From positions 42,699 through 106,698 of the forward strand of contig JAQUYQ010000001.1 in NCBI GenBank assembly GCA_028691795.1: a stretch of 64,000 nt of DNA. The letters are read 5' to 3'. The position numbers and the translations under genes were made by a program. This document shows, piece after piece, positions 10,001 through 17,444 of this stretch. The DNA comes from Herbinix sp. Lineage in GTDB: Bacteria > Bacillota > Clostridia > Lachnospirales > Lachnospiraceae. Position 1 is the stretch's first letter. Every line of letters begins with the position of its first letter. Under the pieces are notes generated by a model. That model saw nothing but the letters and a program-made list of their open reading frames with translations, did not search any database and was not told the DNA's origin.

Positions 10001-11506
10001 AGGATCTCTAACCATATCAGATTCAGCCTTAAGCGCTCTTAATGGATTAGTATATACATCAGACCAGATATTTATCTTTCCATCATTGGTATTGGATAAT
10101 GCTAAACCATCAACCAGTAAAGTATTTATACCACTCTTTAGAGTAGAAATATATTTACTATCAGCTAATACTTTGAGCTTGGTGTTTATTGTAAAGGTAT
10201 CTCCATATACTTTAAAGTTAGACCCGCTAAATGTTAACGATGGATTCATTTTATCTTTAGAATCAAATAATATCCCATCAATATTTCCCTTGGAAAATAT
10301 AGTCACGAAATCATCTTCTCTGATAGTGACTATTGGGGCCATCATAATCATATCAAATGAGCAAATATCTTCGACATTTCCTTCATTATTTGAAAATAAT
10401 ATCGCTTTATTTTTAGACTCATATGTTATACAATAGACATTTTTATCGTCAACGCCAACTATATTATATATTTGACGATTAGCTGTTTCAAGCAACGGTC
10501 TTTTATCTATAATTTTTCCGTTTATATTAACAACACTCATATACTTTTCATTGTAATGAATTAAATAGGCTTTATCTCCATATACAAATACTTCATCTAT
10601 TTTATCTATACAATAATACGTTGTATCGATTCTTTCATAGTCGAATGTGGCAAGTATATAATTCTTTGGGTCTTTTCCAATCCCGATAAATCCTTTACCG
10701 AATGGGATTAAAGAATTATTTTCTTTTAATTCGACTTTATTCTCAAATTCAATTGTCTCATAGAAGAATTTATTAGGTTGATATCGATTAGATTGATAAT
10801 CGATCAATTGAATTAAATCAAGGGTATCAAGTTTCAATTGATAATTAAACGCATAACCGTTTGTAAATGTAGAGAGATTCATTATATATAAAGAATTATC
10901 TTCTTTTCGATATACAAGCCCACAACGACCTGAAGCGTGGAAAAATTCATATTCCAAGACTTTCTTATCAAGTGTGAGCAAATTTACTATATATATCTTA
11001 TTCAAACAGAGAGCAAAGAGAGTAGTACCATCCACTAAAGTCTTAGCATTAAATAAGTTGATGCCGAGATCGATATCTTGTAGTCTGGTTCCGAACTCTC
11101 TTTCGACCCTTTTAATTGTACCGACACCATCATGGACTATTATACCCACATATTCATCGGTTACATACATATCACGCTCAAAAAAAGAAGGAATAAATAT
11201 TCCACCTAATATAGCGTTTATTTCCTCTCTAAGAGGACTATTACGATTCTCTTTATGCTCAATATAGGCTTCCCGTGTTGGGAAGCCTATTTCTTGTGCA
11301 TTTTCTGTTTTATATGTTAAATTTCCCTCTAAGGAAATATCATTAATAAATCCTGGATTTAATATATTAATCAATCCACTAAAGGTTTGATGTTCATTTT
11401 GAATTGAAGTGTTGAATCTGTTCTTAAACAGATTATTCATAGCATTGGTAGTAACTTTACCGGTTACTGTTAAATGCTTTGTGGTCATAGTATTTAACTT
11501 AGCCAT
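4013..11506 (-). CDS. Giant multi-propeller Kelch protein, 2497 aa; probable fibre/adhesin
   Basis: This is the largest gene of the window. Residues 1-110 hold an N-terminal module with IGFPTREAYIEH, which matches IGLPTSDAFIEH in the neighbouring 1096-aa protein and likely anchors both to the same structure. Residues about 110-1000 are beta-rich repeats with degenerate blade signatures. From about 1000 to 2330 I count about 27 Kelch blades ([YF]-N-[DN]-K-[IL]-Y-[IV]-[IF]-GG followed by I-[EY]-x-Y-[DN] and T-x-[TS]-W), enough for four or five propellers in tandem. The C-terminus (residues about 2330-2497) is non-Kelch. There is no signal peptide or transmembrane helix. Known Kelch propellers bind proteins or glycans. 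A host-receptor role is inferred from size, repeat architecture and a shared anchor. The AGGAGG ribosome site lies 17 nt after the previous stop. Confidence 0.85.
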   Translation of the reverse strand: MAKLNTMTTKHLTVTGKVTTNAMNNLFKNRFNTSIQNEHQTFSGLINILNPGFINDISLEGNLTYKTENAQEIGFPTREAYIEHKENRNSPLREEINAILGGIFIPSFFERDMYVTDEYVGIIVHDGVGTIKRVEREFGTRLQDIDLGINLFNAKTLVDGTTLFALCLNKIYIVNLLTLDKKVLEYEFFHASGRCGLVYRKEDNSLYIMNLSTFTNGYAFNYQLKLDTLDLIQLIDYQSNRYQPNKFFYETIEFENKVELKENNSLIPFGKGFIGIGKDPKNYILATFDYERIDTTYYCIDKIDEVFVYGDKAYLIHYNEKYMSVVNINGKIIDKRPLLETANRQIYNIVGVDDKNVYCITYESKNKAILFSNNEGNVEDICSFDMIMMAPIVTIREDDFVTIFSKGNIDGILFDSKDKMNPSLTFSGSNFKVYGDTFTINTKLKVLADSKYISTLKSGINTLLVDGLALSNTNDGKINIWSDVYTNPLRALKAESDMVRDPSDIRDNSISLTGVDWLIYDGKNIVNNKMQTVFNGYVFSTDNKAWHITKSSTYPAWYTDDYAGYKALLCECYISSQDINAVVCFLNHPTLIKEVNYFKSGNNYSRLAHVKKLFLPEAFVMMDYGNTYRLNLSTGVMYSKDESDVTYAMGAQGSDGENFFAYELKNKLRNMSLISVKKTNTPSGEKSRIISMIEDSGDMYSDGDKTKNIYALVQRDSPALSLYKYENFQMIKILDDIYTASGNVDNLLIYNNCLYWFNVETGNTNGILKQYDLLSGEEKGIGMGIPPSVNSAITIGFIDGRFYIFIIKSSDKNTLYYYGEKTGTINIEYNEIPIGDLNYLRWIKTKNDDEIILILDNKYLLRLNSLDDISVKAEDVGGLLTQSNSTVYGLIKNPLEDFTIGNAPGNEYTKKFKQFCLYYDIKTNINHIFNADNYMQISKHPTEEFQNPFKIKGYEIDDVEDNLVLYRPENGRVVEGVKNVDFNKYEIDGYEPSPITYGPSLAFPRFNGIVEKYGDYIYILGGNNGISGPPSVNYVERYDTKTNTLKSINTGGGFGSTVSHIFYNNKIYVCGNNVSIQIFDCETETKSMSSASSDNRHGACSVLYNDKIYMMSGQSSSMYYNSVKIYDISTDTWTYGSESTYKHDEGSAILYNMKIYLIGGGYSSRLEIYDIATDTWTLGANLPIARYRQSCHLYGGDIYCIGGVTGSPTIIKYNIETNTWSSMASMQFPRATNQTTQLIDDKIYIMGGNINSDESLIEIYDITNNTVSVYCELDIGMRRNKSVVVGDYIYMLCGHDVNNTYETNIMTQINRIKKIKIKDYNYLSLLLGKVYHHTTTLYNEKLYIVTGYEDGSLSRNLYEYDLKSNTIRKKSKPLYTHFYHTATLYNDKIYIIGGNANNKIEVYDIKSDTWSDGPTLATSYRTHHTSELVNGKIYIIGGNTGNTQGTPIAPIEIFDIANNTINTIKSLTVPRYRHTSHVYGDKIYIIGGCKATASPDDHFKSIEIYNTSDDTISNGPNINFARSYHNSILYKDKIYIFNGRTNISLKSIEVYSLTTNTVTSVGNFNDIRWQCESVLFNDKIYVFGGQNGSNLYTSYETFDINTYEVVKKELNYRVSYSFNAILFRDKAYLVGGINPYPLYSIYKVNLNEYEDSANLLDLRSMDIKYTDTSLKNSFFINDSFNSVSVVKENDQTFVKLIQATDTSNTQFKSRLLNSNLMDKDEFTKYMKYTRTSCTVTEYNNKAYIIGGSTDTMEIYNLITGEITDGASMEYSRSGHDAILCGDNIYVIGGIGGPTKIEKYNIPTNTWTTINVSLDIYKPILFLYNNNIYICQEDILKIFNITTNTISDGNSPSGSYTRITSAELFNGKIYLFYNNAGLYMQIYTISTGIWGTATKIHNDAPYILYTSIYRGIIYVFNGSEEDEKFLFKPDIYNAVTGNWVLKSKSEYFIHSKPVQYRNKLYFIGSRDNNKRGIVYYDIKTDTLYDAIDDITIYQGGPTIIFKDQLHFIGGYNTNEIRIRDFKSIINNHKSTLYWNPYYFYKNKLYIFGGSIDSTYTPSIIEYDPINKTEKTITGNTSINSEANTIQIDDSIYVLGGRNSSGVVTTMPVYNCNQSGLVPSVISTTITLGGFYSSGCFRYGDDIYILGIGTTRSNPIKRYNISTNTVHSVSATMPNTVPVSSFIYEIDEKIYMITFDNSSNNEAGIYEIEVESYNLIFKKIHYTGELRKKAQRLPILFNSRIYLIGGFGGATYWDTVDVFDGKYETFNSITPIKNGRGYHSGFNIGNKAFLIGGRMTDTDFFKSTEIYEIFDDTCYKTFIFKEDGNLYLYVLVYTNFNLYIMKYDINNDYKIVYEKFYMAEVDYDDGTFCATMDYLGNILYRKNNIHYCNSKIIQNISYKSKLYKFNEGFISKSDRSYIIYDEDYRILTTENRYSYGGIQLTDEDRLYLYRDNEVSHIERDNTKLMLDIGYSVPDNKSHMRSKTKDSPIGKLGSWTNWSR

Positions 11507-11523
11507 TTCAATTTCCTCCTTTA

Positions 11524-14500
11524 TTAGTTACTTTCAATAACCTTTTTCCATTCAGAAAAAAGAAGTTTCTTTTTTATATTATCATATTCTTTTTTTCTCA
11601 TATATACTCCATTAGAAGTATACGCTCTCTCTATAACAATAGACTCTTTCATGAGTTCTATTTCACTAATCGGCACACTTAGATCTATAGTTGAAACAGA
11701 TTCCGGTATAGTGAATGTTTCCATTGTATCCGTTTGAGTTGTAGTATTGTTTAAACGCCCACCATAAATATAGAATTTATCTTTATATATAGAAGCACTA
11801 AATGCATTTCTTGAGTCTTTTAATTCTCCAACAGAATAAGCTTCTCTTGTTAAGAAATTATAACCCACGATCTTATTATTGATACTATTTGTTGTGAAAT
11901 TTCTGGCGATACCCGAAATATTATAACCAACTCTATCTGGACATAATGAAGAAACCGCATATCCTCTAAGCGTTTCGGGTTTATCTGTTTCTATAAACCA
12001 AGTATTACTGTTAATATCGTACACCACTATATCATTTAAAGATAATCCTGCTGTGTTTGAGTGAATAAATCCTCCCATTATATATATCTTATCATCGATT
12101 AAAACTGCATTTGATCCTGTAACACCGATAGGCATTCTCTGACCAATTGTGGTTTTCTCAGTCTCGACATCAAATATAGTAATATTATCATTACACGCAT
12201 AACTCGAATTGGTCATGTTTCCATTTTCACCAATCCAACCACCAATCAAATAATATTTTCCTTTATGAAACACAGTAGATGACCAGTTATGGTTATAAAA
12301 AATATCAGCTTTGAATTTTTTCCATTCTTTAGTTATAAGATTAAATCTTAATCCAAATCCCCGAAATAATAATCTATTAATATCAATTTCTCTGTATTGA
12401 GACCCGACTATATATATATTATCATTATATATATGAGAAGCTGTTCTATTATCAATATACATCTTATACGGAGTATCAATAGATTCAATAAATCTATTAG
12501 TTTTGATATCATAAACCATTATAGAATTCACGACCTTTGATGATTCGTTTTCTCCGCCAATAATATACATTTTATCGTCATATATTACGCTATCAAGATA
12601 TCTTAATTTATCTGGACCGCTTATTGGAATAGTATTGGTTATTGATCCTTTTTTTATATCATAGATTTCAAATCTCATCGGACTTGAATAGGTTAAATCA
12701 TTGATGAGATTATTTCCGAAGAAAATGAAAGCATAGCCATTACTATATACGACACCACTGTAAGATCGTTTATTTAACATCGGAGTACATTCCTGAAATT
12801 CGTTTCGAGTTATATTATAAACGTGGACATCGGCCACAGTCATAGTATCACCACTACCACCAAAAATATATATATTATCATCAACAATTATTGATCGACA
12901 TCCTTTTTTCTGCTTAGGAAGTGTTGCTCCAGTAGTCCATGTGTTACCCGCAATATCATAAATATGAACAGTTGACGTATATTTAACTGACGAGAATGTA
13001 TTGTATTGAACTCCGTATAATATATACAATTTACCATTATATAATTCCATAGCACCTTCTGCAAAACCGTCGGGAGTTGTTATTGTGGTCCATGTATTGG
13101 ATGATATGGTGTAGACAAATATGCTTTTTACTGTGGGGGATCGTGCTGATGTTCCAGTTCGACCGCCAACTACATATATTTTACCATTATAAACACACCC
13201 AGTTCCGTAAGCTGTAGCGCTTGTGGTAGATGCCACCGTTGACCACGATTTTGTGATTGTGTTATATTTATATACACCATTGTTGCTGACTCCGCCTATT
13301 AAATATAAATCGTTTCCATAACTAACAGATACATGCGATACCAATGAGACTGGTAAAGGGATTGATTCCATTTCGTGGTTTTTTATATCATAAACAAACA
13401 TAAGTGATGTTGCGCTGCTTGAACTGTACGTTCCTCCACCACTTATATATACTTTATCGTTAATTATATTACAACCAAAATTCCTTCTATATACGAAGAT
13501 ATATGGTAATGGAGCAATCTTTTCATTTGTATCAATATTATAACTCTCCATCCCAGTATATACTAGATCTGTGCTTGTAGATTCTGGTCTATTGGTTCCA
13601 CCAAAACTATATATAGTGGAATCAGCAAGAATGGTTGAGCTGTTATTATATCCTAATTTTACATCGGGAAATGACCATGTGTTAGTCTCTATGTCATAAA
13701 TTTCTATTGGGAAGTTGGATTCATTAGAATAATTAACCCCACCAATTATATATATTTTTTTATCCTTTAACACAGATCGATGTTTCAATCTTTTAATATT
13801 TCCAGGGGCTCCATATGTCCAAGTGTTTGTTGCTATATCATAAATTTCCATTGTATTTATAGCAGCAGATCCATCGCTTCCACCATAACAATATATTTTA
13901 CCATTATAAAGATCAGCACTAAATCGATTTCGTCCAGTTTTGATTGACGCTCCGGCTGTAATTTCATACGTATTAAGATCAAAAATTTCTACCGTGCTAC
14001 CATTACCAGATATTATATAAGCTTTGGATTCATATTGTATTGTCTGATGATATGCTCTACCTAAAACTAAGTTTCCCACAATTGTCAAAGTATTGGTTAG
14101 AATATCATACATTTCAATTTCAACTACTGATAATGAATATCCACCAATGATAAATAATTTATCATCGTATATAGTCAAAGTTGCTTTATATCTTCTTGTT
14201 ATAGAGCTTTGAGGTCCAACGAACCATGAATCGGTTTTAATATCATAAATTAAAATGTGATTATCAAGATATTCACAACATGAAATTATTTTATCTTTAT
14301 ATACTATAATACTACCCCATTCTCTTTCAAATGGTAAATCAGCACCTCTAGACCATGTGCGATTTTCAATATTATAAATATATAAACTACGATAACGAAT
14401 TCCGTTATTATCATAATCTAGATTTTCTCCGACTATATAAATATTACCATCATAGTAAACCATTCTAGGATCATGGTTATATGTTTGTATCATTGGGAGT

Positions 14501-14814
14501 GTCGCATCATCATGCTCACTTTTAAAGTCTTCAAAGTGTTCAATAAACGCATCTGAAGTCGGTAAACCAATTGATTTTCCTTTATTGGTGTAGAAGGAGC
14601 AATTCTCTCCTATTCTACCACTCTTTAACATTTCAATATTATTTATTAGTGTATAATCACTTAAGCTTCTTTTATTTTCATCAATTGTAGAAGTAAGGCG
14701 ACCTTTATTATCTATTTTAAAATTAACCTCACTCTCTGAGGTCTTATAAGAAGGCGTATTAATTATATTAGTTAAAAGATCACCATCAATGGTGGTATTG
14801 TTCAATAACCCCAT
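11524..14814 (-). CDS. Kelch multi-propeller protein, 1096 aa; probable fibre/adhesin
   Basis: Residues 1-100 form a module shared with the 2497-aa neighbour (IGLPTSDAFIEH near residue 80). About 19 Kelch blades follow between residues about 120 and 1040, roughly three six-bladed propellers, with typical strands DKLFIIGG, GKIYVVGG and DNIYIFGG. The last 50 residues are charged and helical (ending LLFSEWKKVIESN). It is the first gene of the minus operon 14814 to 3095, with the 2497-aa protein next. The ribosome site GAGAGGAG precedes ATG. Related giant proteins in tandem suggest duplication and alternative receptor specificities. No enzymatic motif is visible. Confidence 0.85.
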   Translation of the reverse strand: MGLLNNTTIDGDLLTNIINTPSYKTSESEVNFKIDNKGRLTSTIDENKRSLSDYTLINNIEMLKSGRIGENCSFYTNKGKSIGLPTSDAFIEHFEDFKSEHDDATLPMIQTYNHDPRMVYYDGNIYIVGENLDYDNNGIRYRSLYIYNIENRTWSRGADLPFEREWGSIIVYKDKIISCCEYLDNHILIYDIKTDSWFVGPQSSITRRYKATLTIYDDKLFIIGGYSLSVVEIEMYDILTNTLTIVGNLVLGRAYHQTIQYESKAYIISGNGSTVEIFDLNTYEITAGASIKTGRNRFSADLYNGKIYCYGGSDGSAAINTMEIYDIATNTWTYGAPGNIKRLKHRSVLKDKKIYIIGGVNYSNESNFPIEIYDIETNTWSFPDVKLGYNNSSTILADSTIYSFGGTNRPESTSTDLVYTGMESYNIDTNEKIAPLPYIFVYRRNFGCNIINDKVYISGGGTYSSSSATSLMFVYDIKNHEMESIPLPVSLVSHVSVSYGNDLYLIGGVSNNGVYKYNTITKSWSTVASTTSATAYGTGCVYNGKIYVVGGRTGTSARSPTVKSIFVYTISSNTWTTITTPDGFAEGAMELYNGKLYILYGVQYNTFSSVKYTSTVHIYDIAGNTWTTGATLPKQKKGCRSIIVDDNIYIFGGSGDTMTVADVHVYNITRNEFQECTPMLNKRSYSGVVYSNGYAFIFFGNNLINDLTYSSPMRFEIYDIKKGSITNTIPISGPDKLRYLDSVIYDDKMYIIGGENESSKVVNSIMVYDIKTNRFIESIDTPYKMYIDNRTASHIYNDNIYIVGSQYREIDINRLLFRGFGLRFNLITKEWKKFKADIFYNHNWSSTVFHKGKYYLIGGWIGENGNMTNSSYACNDNITIFDVETEKTTIGQRMPIGVTGSNAVLIDDKIYIMGGFIHSNTAGLSLNDIVVYDINSNTWFIETDKPETLRGYAVSSLCPDRVGYNISGIARNFTTNSINNKIVGYNFLTREAYSVGELKDSRNAFSASIYKDKFYIYGGRLNNTTTQTDTMETFTIPESVSTIDLSVPISEIELMKESIVIERAYTSNGVYMRKKEYDNIKKKLLFSEWKKVIESN

Positions 14815-14848
14815 AAAAACTCTCCTCTCTGATTCTTATTAACTAATT

Positions 14849-14870
14849 GTTAAAATCATACGATTTTAAC
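14849..14870. promoter_or_regulatory. Inverted repeat in divergent promoter region
   Basis: A perfect 9-bp inverted repeat (GTTAAAATC / GATTTTAAC, 4-nt spacer) lies in the 137-bp gap between the divergently transcribed Kelch operon and the Dda-like helicase. It could be an operator or the 5' leader hairpin of the Kelch transcript. Confidence 0.4.
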
Positions 14871-14951
14871 TTCAAAATATAAATGTATACCGCTTTTTAC
14901 ATATAGGTAATTAACGTCTATATAAATAAAGAAAAGATGGTGATTTAAAAT

Positions 14952-16145
14952 ATGAAAATCGTTCTTAATAAAGAAATGGAATATGCAATGAAAGAAGTTC
15001 AGTACTGGTTTAAAAAAGGAAAGAAACCGGTATTTGAAATAGCTGGAGCCGCTGGAACTGGTAAGACTACTTTGGTGAAATATATAATAGAGGAATTGGG
15101 ATTAGATGACGACGAAGTATTATTTATGGCTTATGTCGGCAAGGCAGCTCTGCAACTAATTCGAAAAGGCACAAGGGCTAAAACGATTCACTCTGTTATT
15201 TATGAGCCATATGATGCTCCTGTTTTGGACGCCAATGGTAATAAAATCAAAGATGAAGCAACCGGTCGAGAATTAACTCGAGTAATTTTTAAGAAAAGAA
15301 AAAATATTGATCCTAATATCAGGTTAATGGTTATCGATGAGGGTTCTATGGTGGGCGAAGATATAGCAAAAGATTTACTCTCTTTCAATATACCTATTAT
15401 AGTATTGGGAGATTTAAATCAGTTACCACCGGTACTTCAAAAACCATACTTCTTAAAAAAACCGGATGTTATTCTAACGCAAATATATCGACAGAAAGAA
15501 GATGACCCAATTATTTACCTTTCCCAAAAGGCTATAGTTGGAGAACCATTAAAGATTGGTAGATATGGTGAAAAATGTTTCATCGTACCAAAGAATCTTC
15601 TTAGTGATACAAATTATATGTGGGCTGATGTGAATATCTGTGCTAAGAATATAACTCGAGATATGTTAAACTCACATATTCGAAATAGAATTCTGGGCAA
15701 GATTGGCAAAGAGCCCACTATTGATGATAAGATAATATGTCGAAAAAATAATTGGAATAAATCAATATCTAACGGTATATTTCTTATTAATGGTCTAGTC
15801 GGAAATATAACCGATATGAATATTGAAACTTTTAATCATAGGGATTTGGTTATTGATTTTAAACCCGAATTTATTCAGAATGAACAGTTTGAAGATGTTA
15901 TTATCGATTACAATTATCTAGTTGCTTCTTTTGAGAAAAAGAAAGAGTTGATGGATAAGAATCGAAAATATGATGTTATTGATAAATTTGAGTATGCATA
16001 TGCAATATCTGCCCATTTATCTCAAGGTAGCCAATATCGAAATGTATTGGTGTATAATGAGTTTATGGGTGGTAGAGATTTTTATAATAAGTGGTTATAC
16101 ACAGCTATCACAAGAGCCGAAGAAGGATTAATAATCGCAGTTTAA
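14952..16145 (+). CDS. SF1B DNA helicase, Dda/RecD-like
   Basis: The 397-aa product has the full superfamily 1 motif series: Walker A AGAAGTGKTT at residues 31-40, a motif Ia region (FMAYVGKAA), AKTIHS, Walker B LMVIDEGS around residue 130, VLGDLNQLPPV (motif III), IYRQ (motif IV), the YAYAISAHLSQG region (motif V) and WLYTAITRAEEG (motif VI). Order and length match phage Dda and short RecD-like helicases (about 400-440 aa), which move 5' to 3' on single strands and help origin firing, fork progress and recombination. The ribosome site AAAGATGGTGAT is weak compared with neighbours. It begins the plus-strand block that includes the topoisomerase genes. Confidence 0.88.
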   Translation: MKIVLNKEMEYAMKEVQYWFKKGKKPVFEIAGAAGTGKTTLVKYIIEELGLDDDEVLFMAYVGKAALQLIRKGTRAKTIHSVIYEPYDAPVLDANGNKIKDEATGRELTRVIFKKRKNIDPNIRLMVIDEGSMVGEDIAKDLLSFNIPIIVLGDLNQLPPVLQKPYFLKKPDVILTQIYRQKEDDPIIYLSQKAIVGEPLKIGRYGEKCFIVPKNLLSDTNYMWADVNICAKNITRDMLNSHIRNRILGKIGKEPTIDDKIICRKNNWNKSISNGIFLINGLVGNITDMNIETFNHRDLVIDFKPEFIQNEQFEDVIIDYNYLVASFEKKKELMDKNRKYDVIDKFEYAYAISAHLSQGSQYRNVLVYNEFMGGRDFYNKWLYTAITRAEEGLIIAV

Positions 16146-16168
16146 AAAGCAAGGAGATTATATATTAT

Positions 16169-16342
16169 ATGGATAATACACTCGGATTAAAAATCAATCA
16201 ACGTATAGTCGATGCAATGAGAGACCCTTTGGATTATAACAAATACTGCTTGAATGAAACAACGGAGCAATATGTCAAAAGGGTAAAGAATAAATTCAAA
16301 TTACATCACGGTAAAGGTAAAAGAAAGCGCAATAAAAAATAA
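16169..16342 (+). CDS. Small basic protein, 57 aa
   Basis: Start 16169 is chosen for the AAGGAG site 12 nt upstream; a longer in-frame reading overlaps the helicase gene and lacks a ribosome site. The C-terminus is strongly basic (FKLHHGKGKRKRNKK), suggesting nucleic-acid contact. No family recognised. Confidence 0.6.
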   Translation: MDNTLGLKINQRIVDAMRDPLDYNKYCLNETTEQYVKRVKNKFKLHHGKGKRKRNKK

Positions 16343-16390
16343 CCTATTATGATTTCAACAGTATAGTAATTTTAAAGGAGGGATTTATAT

Positions 16391-16717
16391 ATGACCCGTG
16401 CTGAGTTTGATGCTGTTCTTTTAGATCTTGGCGGAGACAGCAATGTTATAGTTTTATATTTCGATAATGGTTTTAAAGTGACTTTTGGTATTAATGGAGC
16501 GATTGAGTTTGACAGCACTTCTATATTTTTAGGCGCTACAGATATTATGAAATTCTCAATTGATTCGACCGGTAGAGCTGTTGATATATCATCAGTCACC
16601 GATAAAAATGTATTCTATGAGTATCGTGGTCTTGAGCATCTTCAGCTTTTGGTTGGATTGGCTCAAGTTAAAGATACCAAGTATCTAAGCGAACAGGCCA
16701 ATTCTTTGTATCTATAA
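16391..16717 (+). CDS. Hypothetical protein, 108 aa
   Basis: Not recognised. An AAAGGAGGG ribosome site precedes the ATG. The protein appears to be a small beta-rich domain (LYFDNGFKVTFGINGAIEF, then IFLGATDIMKFSIDSTG) with an acidic helical end. No membrane segment. It follows the helicase gene but has its own leader of about 48 nt. Confidence 0.7.
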   Translation: MTRAEFDAVLLDLGGDSNVIVLYFDNGFKVTFGINGAIEFDSTSIFLGATDIMKFSIDSTGRAVDISSVTDKNVFYEYRGLEHLQLLVGLAQVKDTKYLSEQANSLYL

Positions 16718-16766
16718 TAATTTATTTTTCAATGTACAATACAAATATATATAATTTACGTGTATT

Positions 16767-16796
16767 AAGGTGAGAGTTATTTATAATTCTCACCTT
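16767..16796 (+). terminator. Hairpin in the leader before the 16843 gene
   Basis: Perfect 9-bp inverted repeat (16767-16775 / 16788-16796) without a following T-run. It could end the upstream transcript or be a leader hairpin of the downstream gene. Confidence 0.4.
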
Positions 16797-16842
16797 AACA
16801 TTATAACTAATTTAGAAAATTATAAAATGGAGGTTATTACAA

Positions 16843-17328
16843 ATGGACAAGAACAAGAAAAAGAAGAAGAATCTTCGCGAGGAAGCACACAACAGGGCTC
16901 TCCTGCAATCCCGAAAAGATTACAAAGAAAAGAAGAGAGAGCTGAAGGCGGCTGAGCTTTCGTCTCGGTCCACCTGCCGTCATAAGAAAGACAGCGGCAA
17001 GCCCACCATCAAGATGATCGAAGGAACGACCAAGGGCTGCTGCAAACAGTGCCAGATGAAGTTCGATCTCGCGGTACAACATAAGGATCGAATCAAATCG
17101 GCAAAGAACACCGTGTATGCAATGTGCGAGCAGATTCGTATGATGTGTGATCCGGACAATTCTAAGGTTCTGAAGGACCTGACGATGCTCGAGGTTCAGT
17201 TCACCGATATCAGCAAAGCCTATAAGGCGCTGTTGAAGGAGAAGAGCCGCGCTGAGTATTCCAAGAAGAACAAGAAAAAGAACCGGAACAATCCGCTCAG
17301 CGCTATCAATCGCGGCTATCATGCGTAA
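16843..17328 (+). CDS. Lysine-rich protein with cysteine cluster, 161 aa
   Basis: No family recognised. The N- and C-termini are very basic (KNKKKKKN near the start, KKNKKKNRNN near the end). The middle holds a possible zinc site (STCRHKK about residue 47, then GCCKQCQMKF about residue 72) followed by a helical, coiled-coil-like stretch. Basic tails plus a cysteine cluster suggest nucleic-acid binding. The gene uses strikingly more GC-ending codons than the flanking genes, as do the tail sheath and tube genes, so a high-abundance product is inferred. The ATG at 16843 has a GGAGG site; an upstream ATG at 16770 falls inside a hairpin and is rejected. Confidence 0.75.
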   Translation: MDKNKKKKKNLREEAHNRALLQSRKDYKEKKRELKAAELSSRSTCRHKKDSGKPTIKMIEGTTKGCCKQCQMKFDLAVQHKDRIKSAKNTVYAMCEQIRMMCDPDNSKVLKDLTMLEVQFTDISKAYKALLKEKSRAEYSKKNKKKNRNNPLSAINRGYHA

Positions 17329-17378
17329 TCCATAATAACTTTGAATCGCGATTCAAGTTTATTAACCTAGGATAAAAT

Positions 17379-17417
17379 AAGAGCTATGGATTAATTTCCA
17401 TAGCTCTTATTTTTTTA
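17379..17417 (+). terminator. Rho-independent terminator
   Basis: 12-bp perfect stem (17379-17390 / 17397-17408) followed by a run of T from 17411. A separate 16-nt perfect palindrome (17341-17356, TTGAATCGCGATTCAA) lies between it and the stop codon. Confidence 0.85.
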
Positions 17418-17444
17418 TTATTAAGATGAAAGGAAGAATAAAAT

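Noticed and set aside
16770-16955. A 61-codon frame overlapping the 16843 gene start
   Set aside because: It begins inside a hairpin without a ribosome site and overlaps a well-supported gene in another frame.
16837-17322. A 161-codon antisense frame opposite the lysine-rich gene
   Set aside because: Leu/Arg-rich shadow of a biased sense gene; no ribosome site.
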